Positions 1-6,026 of a stretch of DNA of 8,650 nucleotides are shown here, piece by piece. The stretch is from Chitinophaga pinensis (lineage in GTDB: Bacteria; Bacteroidota; Bacteroidia; SXHM01). The DNA lies in assembly GCA_945889235.1 (NCBI GenBank), contig CAMDBK010000116.1, forward strand, positions 1 to 8,650, read 5' to 3'. The notes beneath the pieces were generated by a model that saw only the letters and a list, made by a program, of their open reading frames with translations, searched no databases and had not been told where the DNA came from. Position numbers and translations under genes: made by a program. Each line of letters opens with the position of its first letter. Within the stretch, counting starts at the first letter, position 1.

Positions 1-818
1 CAAAATACAAATCAACGGCAGTTATATATCCGGCTAACATTATTGCTTTCGGAAGTGAAACCCCTGACGAACAAATGGTACAGGTTTTTCAGTCAGACGA
101 TATAAAAACACAGATTTCAAATGAATTTAACCTGTACGAAACCTACGGAATTGATACGGTGAAGGATAAATCATTCCGCACAAAACTGCTGAAAGAGTTT
201 GATGATAATATTAAGATAGATAAAACAGAACTGGTATCGGTACAAATTGATGCCCTGCACCCCAACCCTGTGGTAGCACGTGATATAGTAAACCGCATGA
301 TTGAATTATTTAACCAGAAAGAACGTGAGTTGCAGAAAGAAAAAGCAATGGAACTGGTTACCATTCTTAAAAAGCAGGTGGATAAAAAACATGTTGAAAT
401 GGACTCAATGGATGTGTTGATTAAAAACCTGCGTATGAATTACGGATTACTTGATTACCCGTTGCAGACACGGTATGCAACACAAAGCAAGCTTAAAACT
501 GCCTCAGGTAAAGGTGACAGTGAAGTAAACACTATGCTAAAAAACCTGCAGGAAAAAGGCGGTGAGTTTGTAGCGCTTAACGAGCATATCTGGCGTGTAC
601 GCGGCACTTACAATGATTTAAAAGTGCAGTACGAGAATGCTTTGCGCGATGTGGAAAAAAATCTTACGTACTGCAACATTGTAACCAGCCCCTTTGTAGC
701 CGATAAAAAATCGTACCCGGTGCGTTGGCTTATTGTAGCTGTTTCAACAATTTCAGCCTTGCTGTTTTCATTAATTGTTATCAGCATAATTGAAAATTTA
801 AAAACAAGCGAAAACTAA
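1..818 (+). CDS. Wzz-type polysaccharide chain-length determinant protein, 5' partial
   Basis: Inner-membrane polysaccharide co-polymerase that sets chain length during export of O-antigen or exopolysaccharide. The reading frame is open from position 3, so the gene begins outside the window. The ATG at 75 is internal, because the codons before it (about 9-74) encode KSTAVIYPAN and following residues, a segment typical of the Wzz domain just after its first membrane helix. 271 codons are visible. The middle (roughly 280-480) is rich in Lys, Glu and Leu and looks like the periplasmic coiled coil. Near the C-terminus a proline-containing stretch (SYPVRW, about 714-731) leads into one hydrophobic helix (about 730-800), followed by a short cytoplasmic tail. 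There is no tyrosine-kinase domain, so this is the separate-subunit form. The first helix is missing because of the window edge. The next gene, 72 bp downstream, is an O-antigen ligase/polymerase-like protein, which supports the assignment. The exact polysaccharide is unknown. Confidence 0.85.
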   Translation, partial: KYKSTAVIYPANIIAFGSETPDEQMVQVFQSDDIKTQISNEFNLYETYGIDTVKDKSFRTKLLKEFDDNIKIDKTELVSVQIDALHPNPVVARDIVNRMIELFNQKERELQKEKAMELVTILKKQVDKKHVEMDSMDVLIKNLRMNYGLLDYPLQTRYATQSKLKTASGKGDSEVNTMLKNLQEKGGEFVALNEHIWRVRGTYNDLKVQYENALRDVEKNLTYCNIVTSPFVADKKSYPVRWLIVAVSTISALLFSLIVISIIENLKTSEN

Positions 819-823
819 TAACC

Positions 824-887
824 CGTCATGCTGAACTTGTTTCAGCATCTCAAAAAAATAAGACCCTGAAACAAGTTCAGGGTGACG
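824..887. repeat. Inverted pair of 29-nt hairpin units (REP-like), family 1
   Basis: The left unit is 824-852 on the plus strand. The right unit is 859-887 and reads the same way on the minus strand. A run of A (853-858) separates them. Both units begin CGTCA and share the 15-nt core CTGAACTTGTTTCAG. Each unit folds on itself into a 7-bp stem with a 5-nt loop: TGCTGAA pairs with TTCAGCA in the left unit, CCCTGAA with TTCAGGG in the right. The two arms could also form one long 22-bp stem with two adjacent mismatches. The element fills almost the whole space between the two polysaccharide genes. It starts 5 nt after the first stop and ends 3 nt before the ATG at 891. No U-tract follows, so it is not an ordinary intrinsic terminator. 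From memory, units of this kind recur in intergenic DNA of Bacteroidota; copy number could not be checked here. Confidence 0.85.
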
Positions 888-890
888 AAA

Positions 891-2372
891 ATGACATTAA
901 CCGAACAAAATAAACTACGCTGGATTTACATTGCATGCGGCATATTCATTGTCCTGAATGCAGTTCTTATTTCTTTTGAATTCTTTTATCTGCCGCTGCT
1001 TCCGGTTGCGCTGTTTCTGGTCTTGCTTTCCTTATTATCATTGGATAAACTGGTTTTGTTTATCGTATTCTGCACTCCGTTATCTGTTAACCTCCCCGAT
1101 GTAGGTATAGGTGGAATTGGATTAACTCTGCCTACCGATCCGTTGCTGTTTGGCGCCATGCTCCTCTTCTTTTTCAAGTTAGTAATGGAGCAAAAATTCG
1201 ACAGACAAATAATGAAACACCCGCTTACAATAGCCATTACGATTAACCTGTTATGGATTGGGCTCGCAACCATTACCAGTGAAATGCCGATGGTTTCACT
1301 TAAGTTTTTTCTTTCCAGATTATGGTATGTTGTTACATTCTATTTCATTACTACTCAGATTTTCAGAAACCCTGATAAAATAAATGTTTACATCTGGACG
1401 TTCATCATTGCACTTACCGGAATTATTATTTACACCATTGTTCACCACAGTATGTACGGTTTTCTTGAACAACCCGCCCACTGGGTAATGTCGCCATTCT
1501 TCAACGACCATACTTCTTACGGAGCTATTCTTGCCATGTTTTATCCGTTTCTGATTGGAACACTTTTTAGTCCACGGATAAGCCGAAGTTTCAGAATTGT
1601 GATAATCCCATTAGTATTGTTATTTACACTGGCATTGATTCTTTCCTATACCCGCGCAGCATGGGTTAGTTTGCTTTTTGCTTTCGGAGTTTTTATGATT
1701 ATGAAACTGAAAATAAAATTCCGCACCGTGTTTATGATTTCATTGGTTTTTGTTGGATTACTTGGTTCGCTTCGCGAACAGATTATTATGAAGCTGGAAA
1801 AAAACCGTCAGGATTCATCGGCAAACCTTGCCGAGCACGTGCAATCAATTTCCAATATTTCTTCTGATGCCTCGAACCTTGAGCGTTTGAACCGCTGGAG
1901 CAGCGCCCTGCGCATGTTTGAGGAAAGACCGTTCTTAGGATGGGGGCCCGGAACCTATATGTTTAAATACGCGCCTTACCAAAGCTCACAGGAAATCACA
2001 AGCATCAGTACCAATGCGGGTGACAAAGGAAATGCGCACAGTGAGTACATAGGCCCGCTAAGTGAATCGGGTTTATTAGGTGCAATTTCATTTATTCTTA
2101 TCGTTATTCTTTCAAGTTATACAGCCATAAAACTGTATACACGACTTGAAGATAAAGCCATGAAATTTTATGTGATGAGTTTACTTCTTGGGCTTATGAC
2201 TTATTTTATTCATGGAATACTGAACAACTTTTTGGATACCGATAAAGCCTCTGCGCCATTCTGGGGATTTATGGCGGCCATTGTTACCATTGATGTGTAT
2301 CACCGCAGGTATGTGACAAAGGCTAAAGAACTTCCTTCTCAATCAAGTCAGCCACAACCTGACCGGAAATAA
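891..2372 (+). CDS. O-antigen ligase/polymerase-like membrane protein (Wzy_C/WaaL superfamily)
   Basis: Multi-pass inner-membrane protein expected to polymerise polysaccharide repeat units or ligate them to a lipid carrier at the periplasmic face. From the ATG at 891 it has 493 residues, a usual length. About ten to twelve hydrophobic segments are visible. The Wzy_C region shows SYTRAAWVSL (about residues 252-261), corresponding to the (S/T)RxxW signature, then a long periplasmic loop with RLNRWSSALRMF, GWGPGTYMFKYAPY and GNAHSEYIGPLSESGLLG. The His in NAHSEY matches the conserved catalytic-region histidine of WaaL-type ligases. HGILNNFLDTDKASAPFWGF closes the domain. An in-frame GTG at 882 would add three residues, but it lies inside the palindromic repeat, so the ATG is preferred. 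No Shine-Dalgarno site is visible for either start. The gene is probably co-transcribed with the upstream chain-length gene. The hydrophilic tail (KELPSQSSQPQPDRK) runs into the convergent crtI. Ligase and Wzy polymerase cannot be distinguished from sequence alone. Confidence 0.85.
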   Translation: MTLTEQNKLRWIYIACGIFIVLNAVLISFEFFYLPLLPVALFLVLLSLLSLDKLVLFIVFCTPLSVNLPDVGIGGIGLTLPTDPLLFGAMLLFFFKLVMEQKFDRQIMKHPLTIAITINLLWIGLATITSEMPMVSLKFFLSRLWYVVTFYFITTQIFRNPDKINVYIWTFIIALTGIIIYTIVHHSMYGFLEQPAHWVMSPFFNDHTSYGAILAMFYPFLIGTLFSPRISRSFRIVIIPLVLLFTLALILSYTRAAWVSLLFAFGVFMIMKLKIKFRTVFMISLVFVGLLGSLREQIIMKLEKNRQDSSANLAEHVQSISNISSDASNLERLNRWSSALRMFEERPFLGWGPGTYMFKYAPYQSSQEITSISTNAGDKGNAHSEYIGPLSESGLLGAISFILIVILSSYTAIKLYTRLEDKAMKFYVMSLLLGLMTYFIHGILNNFLDTDKASAPFWGFMAAIVTIDVYHRRYVTKAKELPSQSSQPQPDRK

Positions 2373-3837
2373 TTGATGGCGGAACGCCTGGCCCCGGAAC
2401 AGTTAACTGACCTGTAAAATAAAGATTTTTCACTTTTCTGCTTTTGATGCGTGGCTTTAATACTGCTGTCTGCATCAACGTATTTGCCAGTCCGTAAGCA
2501 TTGCCCTTAAATGAATTGTAATCCGAAATAAAATCGCGATGAGCGTATGTCCTTTTGTAAATAATGTGTTCACGTATAATTTGCCCGATGCGGTTTTCAA
2601 TTCTATCCATCACCATTTGAAAGTAGTTTTCTCTTGTGGTTTCATTGTCTTCTAATCCTACTGCAACAGGAATAAGAATAAACAGATTATCCATTCCCAC
2701 AGGTGCAACCATAGCATCTGTTATTGAAGGACAGCATACATAAAACAAAGGGTGTGACGGCCATTGCGAATTATCATAAATCTCTTTTGCATGAAGGCTG
2801 AAATCGGCATCAAAGAATAAATTATGGTGTAATAAATTATCAACCTTTTTATTTATGCCTAAATAAAAAACAAGCGCTGAAGGCGATAGAGTGCGGCTTT
2901 CCCAATAGTGAGCAGAATAACTTCTGTGTTTTTCATCCAGTAATTTCTGTTCGGTAAAATTATAATCCGCACCGGAAACAACTATATCAGCGGCAATTTC
3001 TTTTCCGTTGCTGGTAACTGATTTCACGTTTCCATTCTCCACATTTATTTTCTCTACGTTTTCGCATGTGTATATTTTCACACCTAATTCTTCAGCCAGT
3101 CTGGTCATTCCTTCTGCAATTTTACACATTCCACCATCAGGATACCAGGTTCCTAACACCATGTCCGCGTAATTCATCATGCTGTATAGCGCAGGAGTAT
3201 TTTCTGGTTTTGCACCCAGAAACAAAACAGGAAATTCCAGCAGTTGCAACAACTTTGGATTGCTGAAATACTTGCGGATATAGCTGCTGAACGAACTGAA
3301 CATATTCAGCCGGAACAAGGATAAAAGCAGACTTGCATCTGCAAACTCCGTTAAAGAAAGTGAAGGCTTGTAAACAAACTCATTAATTCCTTTTTCGTAT
3401 TTAAATTTTGCTTCTGCAAGAAATTGTTCCAGCTTTTTGCTGCTGCCAGTTTCTATTGATTCAAAAAGCTCAAACAGTTTTTCCTTTTCAGCAGGAATAT
3501 CAATTATAGATTGTTCCCCTCTCATTTGGAGAGGGGTCAGGGGTGAGGCTTCATCTTTAAAAAATACACGATACGATGGCGAAAGCCTTTTCAGTGAATA
3601 ATAATCAGAAGTAGTTTTTCCAAAACGGTTGAAGAATTTCTCAAACACATCTGGCATCCAATACCAGCTTGGCCCCATATCAAACATAAAACCTCCGGCT
3701 TCTGCTTTTCTGCCTCTGCCTCCGGTTTCATTATTTTTTTCAAGAACCGTTACATCATATCCTTTTTGTGCTAAACAGCAAGCCGCTGAAAGTGATGAAA
3801 AACCAGCACCAATGACAATAATTTTTTTAGCTGACAT
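2323..3837 (-). CDS. crtI: Phytoene desaturase family protein (CrtI-type carotenoid oxidoreductase)
   Basis: FAD-dependent desaturase acting on phytoene or a related carotene in carotenoid synthesis, 504 residues, the normal length. The N-terminus has the Rossmann nucleotide-binding loop GAGFSSLSAA (residues 10-19), the acidic end of the second strand (VLEKN, Glu33), and the GGRGRKAEAGGFMFDMGPSWYWMP region usual in CrtI, quoted here in part as positions 39-62. The C-terminal signature is NLYFTGQLTVPGPGVPPS, followed by ISGQVVADLI. The start MSAKKIIVIG places the loop correctly. An unusual 13-14 residue segment (about 96-109, ASPLTPLQMRGEQ) lies between VFFKDE and IIDIPA, where relatives have only a few residues; it coincides with a repeat at 3514-3549. 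The gene follows the phosphatase gene with a 26-bp gap and is probably co-transcribed with it. Its last 17 codons overlap the convergent O-antigen gene. No crtB or other carotenoid gene is in the window, so the exact substrate (phytoene, neurosporene or a hydroxylated form) is open. Confidence 0.85.
   Translation of the reverse strand: MSAKKIIVIGAGFSSLSAACCLAQKGYDVTVLEKNNETGGRGRKAEAGGFMFDMGPSWYWMPDVFEKFFNRFGKTTSDYYSLKRLSPSYRVFFKDEASPLTPLQMRGEQSIIDIPAEKEKLFELFESIETGSSKKLEQFLAEAKFKYEKGINEFVYKPSLSLTEFADASLLLSLFRLNMFSSFSSYIRKYFSNPKLLQLLEFPVLFLGAKPENTPALYSMMNYADMVLGTWYPDGGMCKIAEGMTRLAEELGVKIYTCENVEKINVENGNVKSVTSNGKEIAADIVVSGADYNFTEQKLLDEKHRSYSAHYWESRTLSPSALVFYLGINKKVDNLLHHNLFFDADFSLHAKEIYDNSQWPSHPLFYVCCPSITDAMVAPVGMDNLFILIPVAVGLEDNETTRENYFQMVMDRIENRIGQIIREHIIYKRTYAHRDFISDYNSFKGNAYGLANTLMQTAVLKPRIKSRKVKNLYFTGQLTVPGPGVPPSIISGQVVADLIEKEVL
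3514..3549 (-). repeat. Hairpin-bearing repeat inserted in frame within crtI
   Basis: The plus strand carries a perfect 8-bp inverted repeat, CCCCTCTC at 3516-3523 and GAGAGGGG at 3529-3536, with a 5-nt loop ATTTG. A G-rich tract, TCAGGGGTGAGG (3537-3548), follows. Read on the minus strand in the crtI frame it encodes ASPLTPLQMRGEQ. Composition is strikingly different from the A/T-rich coding sequence around it. The segment is a multiple of three in effect, because both flanks remain recognisable CrtI sequence in one frame. I recall similar CCTCACCCCTGACCCCTC strings as dispersed repeats in Bacteroidota genomes, but this was not verified. The element boundaries are estimates. Confidence 0.7.
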
Positions 3838-3863
3838 CGGTTGAAAAGAAAAGAGATTATACC

Positions 3864-4943
3864 TTATTTTTTTAAGCCCAATTCTTCCATCATCTTTTTA
3901 TAGATGTCGGTATTCTGATATATTCCGGTGAAATTTTCTGCTCCAGGACCATACGCAAAAACAGGAATCATAACTCCGGTGTGGTAGGTTGAAATAAATT
4001 TGCCTTCCACTTTTTTGTCTTTGATGGAACCGCCTGTAATAGCAAACCCACCTGTCTCGTGATCGGCAGTAACAATTACCAGCGTGTTTCCATCTTTCTC
4101 AGCAAAATCAAGCGCTTTACCAATGGCTTTATCAAAGTCAAGCATTTCCTGAATAATATAAGTTTGCTTGTTAGCATGTCCGCCCCAATCAATCTGCGAA
4201 CCCTCCGCCATCATAAAAAATCCTTGCTGATTTTCACTCAGAATATCAATACATTTCTGAGTTGCTTTGTGCAAAATATCTCCGCGCACACCGGTAGCAC
4301 TGTCGGGCTGGGTGGCTGCATACAAGCCCACCAGCTTTTTTGCTTTAGAAGAAATTATTTCGTTTTTAGTGGTATCCACTTCATATCCTTTTGCTTTCAA
4401 ATCGTTCAACAGATTTTTACCGTCTGTTCTTTTTTCAAAGAATGAAGAGCCACCACCAATAAAAACATCAATATCGGTTTTCAAAAAATCTGATGCTATA
4501 TCTTCGTCAAGCGCACGACTTTTTACATGGGCAATAAAGCAGGCAGGTGTTGCATGTGTAATGGAAGAAGTTGCCACCAATCCTGTTGACAAACCTTTTT
4601 TCTCTGCAGTTTCTAAAATAGTTTCAATCGGAATACTATCAGGACCAACTGCTATTGCGCCATTGTAGGTCTTTTCTCCGGTTGAAAAAGCAGTTGCGCC
4701 TGCAGCAGAATCAGTGATAATATTATTGAATGAATAGGTTTTATGAAAGCCGATACACTTAAACCGTTCAATGTTCAGAGCATCGCCTTTTGTTACCATT
4801 CCTGAATAAATCTGAGCAAGCCCCATACCGTCACCAATAAGGAATATAATGTTTTTAGGTTTTTTTGGTATAGGTTCAGGCGGTGTTTTTCCATTGCAGG
4901 AAATAACGAAGGAAGTAAATAAAATCAACAGGCAATTTTTCAT
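3864..4943 (-). CDS. Alkaline phosphatase (PhoA superfamily), predicted lipoprotein
   Basis: Metal-dependent phosphomonoesterase of the alkaline phosphatase superfamily, 359 residues, shorter than E. coli PhoA (471) but within the range of compact bacterial forms. Signatures in order: IGDGMG with metal ligand Asp38; TDSAAGATAFSTG with nucleophile Ser79 next to Asp78; SSITHATPACFIAH (126-139), the histidine-containing metal site; MMAEGSQIDWGGHANK (244-259) with Glu247, Asp252 and His256; TADHETGG with Asp294 and His295; and HTGVMIPVFAYGPGA with His321. All expected zinc and magnesium ligand motifs appear intact. The N-terminus (MKNCLLILFTSFVISC) is a short signal peptide ending in a lipobox with Cys16 as the lipidation site, followed by a Pro/Lys-rich linker. 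No acidic cluster follows the Cys, so surface export by the Bacteroidota lipoprotein signal is not evident and a periplasm-facing position is likelier. It lies between meaB (69 bp upstream) and crtI (26 bp downstream) on the same strand. The physiological substrate is unknown. Confidence 0.9.
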   Translation of the reverse strand: MKNCLLILFTSFVISCNGKTPPEPIPKKPKNIIFLIGDGMGLAQIYSGMVTKGDALNIERFKCIGFHKTYSFNNIITDSAAGATAFSTGEKTYNGAIAVGPDSIPIETILETAEKKGLSTGLVATSSITHATPACFIAHVKSRALDEDIASDFLKTDIDVFIGGGSSFFEKRTDGKNLLNDLKAKGYEVDTTKNEIISSKAKKLVGLYAATQPDSATGVRGDILHKATQKCIDILSENQQGFFMMAEGSQIDWGGHANKQTYIIQEMLDFDKAIGKALDFAEKDGNTLVIVTADHETGGFAITGGSIKDKKVEGKFISTYHTGVMIPVFAYGPGAENFTGIYQNTDIYKKMMEELGLKK

Positions 4944-4962
4944 TTCAAAAATTTAGAGAGTG

Positions 4963-4970
4963 CAAATATC
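4963..4970 (-). promoter_or_regulatory. Possible -7 box upstream of the alkaline phosphatase gene
   Basis: On the minus strand this reads GATATTTG, seven of eight matches to the Bacteroidota -7 consensus TAnnTTTG. It would place a transcript start about 13 nt before the phosphatase ATG at 4943. No convincing TTG -33 element is seen at the right distance. The phosphatase could equally be read through from meaB, 69 bp upstream. Confidence 0.25.
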
Positions 4971-5012
4971 GTAATTGGTTAATAGCAGAATGTTAAGAAA
5001 TTGCAACGATGG

Positions 5013-5984
5013 TTAACTAAGCAAAAGCCTTGCTGCTTCAAAAGAAGAAAGTTTTCCATCTTTTACCTGCTGCTCCAGATTTTTAATTTTTTCCTTCACT
5101 TGTTGGTCAGAATAAAATCTGCGTCTCAGTTCTTCGCTTACGGTTTCATGCATCCAGTAAAGGTTTTGCTCTGAACGTTGTTTTACAAACCAGCCATTTT
5201 CATTGGTAAAAGCAACATATTGTTCCACCATTTTCCAGATATCTTTTACCCCCTCGCCTGTTACTGAAGAACAGGAAGTAACTTTGGGTATCCAGCCCGA
5301 AGCAGAAGGTGGTAACAAATGAAGTGCATTGATATATTCTGCTTTTGCTTTGATGGTGGGCTTAACATTATCGCCATCGGATTTAGTAACGGCAATGGCA
5401 TCAGCCATTTCCATAATCCCTTTTTTTATCCCCTGCAATTCATCACCTGCTCCGGCAAGCACCAGCAACAGAAAAAAATCAACCATGGAACTTACTGAAA
5501 TTTCGCTCTGCCCTACTCCAACTGTTTCAATAAAAATAATTTCGTAACCCGCAGCTTCACATAACACAATGGTTTCACGGGTTTTCAGCGCAACACCTCC
5601 AAGAGTTCCAGATGTAGGTGAAGGACGGATAAACGCATTTTTATCAGCAGACAAAGTTTCCATCCGGGTTTTGTCACCAAGTATACTACCCTTGCTGCGT
5701 CCACTGCTGGGGTCAATTGCAAGCACTGCAATTTTTTTATTTTTTTTTGTTAATGTTTTTCCCAGTGCTTCAATAAAAGAACTTTTGCCAACTCCGGGAA
5801 CTCCTGTTATACCTATTCGAATAGATTTCCCTGAATGCGGAATACACTTCAGAAGTATTTCCTGAGCGAGTGAAGAATGTTCCGGATTATTACTTTCAAT
5901 CAAGGTAATAGCGCGGGCAAGAGTAACACTATTACCCCTCAGAATTCCTTCTAAATAATCAGCTGCAGTAAGCAGTTTTTTCAT
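5013..5984 (-). CDS. meaB: Methylmalonyl-CoA mutase-associated GTPase MeaB (ArgK family)
   Basis: G3E-family P-loop GTPase that protects adenosylcobalamin-dependent methylmalonyl-CoA mutase and gates cofactor loading. 323 residues from the ATG at 5984, the usual length. Visible motifs: Walker A GVPGVGKSS (61-69); DPSSGRSKGSILGDKTRM (91-108), the conserved switch region; IRPSPTSGTLGGVA (119-132); ETVGVGQSE (153-161), the Walker B and switch II area; the AGAGDELQGIKKGIMEMAD segment (177-195); and TKSD (200-203) as the base-recognition motif. A helical C-terminal arm (about 275-323) fits the MeaB dimerisation region. The open frame continues upstream to 6395, but that extension is antisense to mtaB and has no MeaB character, so the start at 5984 is chosen. 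No mutase genes are in the window, so they must lie elsewhere in this genome if the system is complete. Probable first gene of a minus-strand unit with the phosphatase and crtI. Confidence 0.93.
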   Translation of the reverse strand: MKKLLTAADYLEGILRGNSVTLARAITLIESNNPEHSSLAQEILLKCIPHSGKSIRIGITGVPGVGKSSFIEALGKTLTKKNKKIAVLAIDPSSGRSKGSILGDKTRMETLSADKNAFIRPSPTSGTLGGVALKTRETIVLCEAAGYEIIFIETVGVGQSEISVSSMVDFFLLLVLAGAGDELQGIKKGIMEMADAIAVTKSDGDNVKPTIKAKAEYINALHLLPPSASGWIPKVTSCSSVTGEGVKDIWKMVEQYVAFTNENGWFVKQRSEQNLYWMHETVSEELRRRFYSDQQVKEKIKNLEQQVKDGKLSSFEAARLLLS

Positions 5985-5989
5985 AGGGT

Positions 5990-5997
5990 TAAAAGTA
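5990..5997 (-). promoter_or_regulatory. Possible -7 box for meaB
   Basis: The minus strand reads TACTTTTA, seven of eight matches to TAnnTTTG, only 5 nt before the meaB ATG at 5984. If used, transcription would start at or within a few bases of the start codon, giving a nearly leaderless message. No clear -33 element is visible, and the matching -33 position would lie within the first codons of mtaB. Confidence 0.28.
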
Positions 5998-6010
5998 CGG
6001 GAATTCGGTA

Positions 6011-6018
6011 TATATTTG
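6011..6018 (+). promoter_or_regulatory. Possible -7 box for mtaB (TATATTTG)
   Basis: Exact match to the Bacteroidota -7 consensus TAnnTTTG, ending 8 nt before the mtaB ATG at 6027. The predicted transcript start is within about 2-5 nt of the start codon. Upstream, GTTA at 5988-5991 is at a plausible -33 distance but is a weak match. The 42-bp divergent gap has no room for a longer leader unless transcription starts inside meaB. Confidence 0.45.
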
Positions 6019-6026
6019 CGCCCCTC

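Noticed and set aside
75..77. ATG at 75 as the start of the chain-length gene
   Set aside because: The frame is open to the window edge, and the residues before it (KSTAVIYPAN) match the family, so the ATG is an internal Met.
819..890. Intrinsic terminator between the two polysaccharide genes
   Set aside because: The hairpins are strong, but no T-tract follows on either strand apart from the A-run in the loop, and the downstream gene would lose its only likely promoter.
3514..3549. Sequencing or assembly artefact as the cause of the crtI insert
   Set aside because: The frame is kept on both sides, and the segment has a defined hairpin structure, so a real insertion is the simpler explanation; reads would be needed to exclude an artefact fully.
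3838..3863. TATAAT on the minus strand before crtI as a -10 box
   Set aside because: The inferred host group uses TAnnTTTG rather than TATAAT, no -35 partner is seen, and the 26-bp gap fits co-transcription with the phosphatase gene.
4059..4668. Plus-strand open frames of 128 and 133 codons inside the alkaline phosphatase gene
   Set aside because: They are antisense shadows of a clearly conserved gene and encode no recognisable protein.
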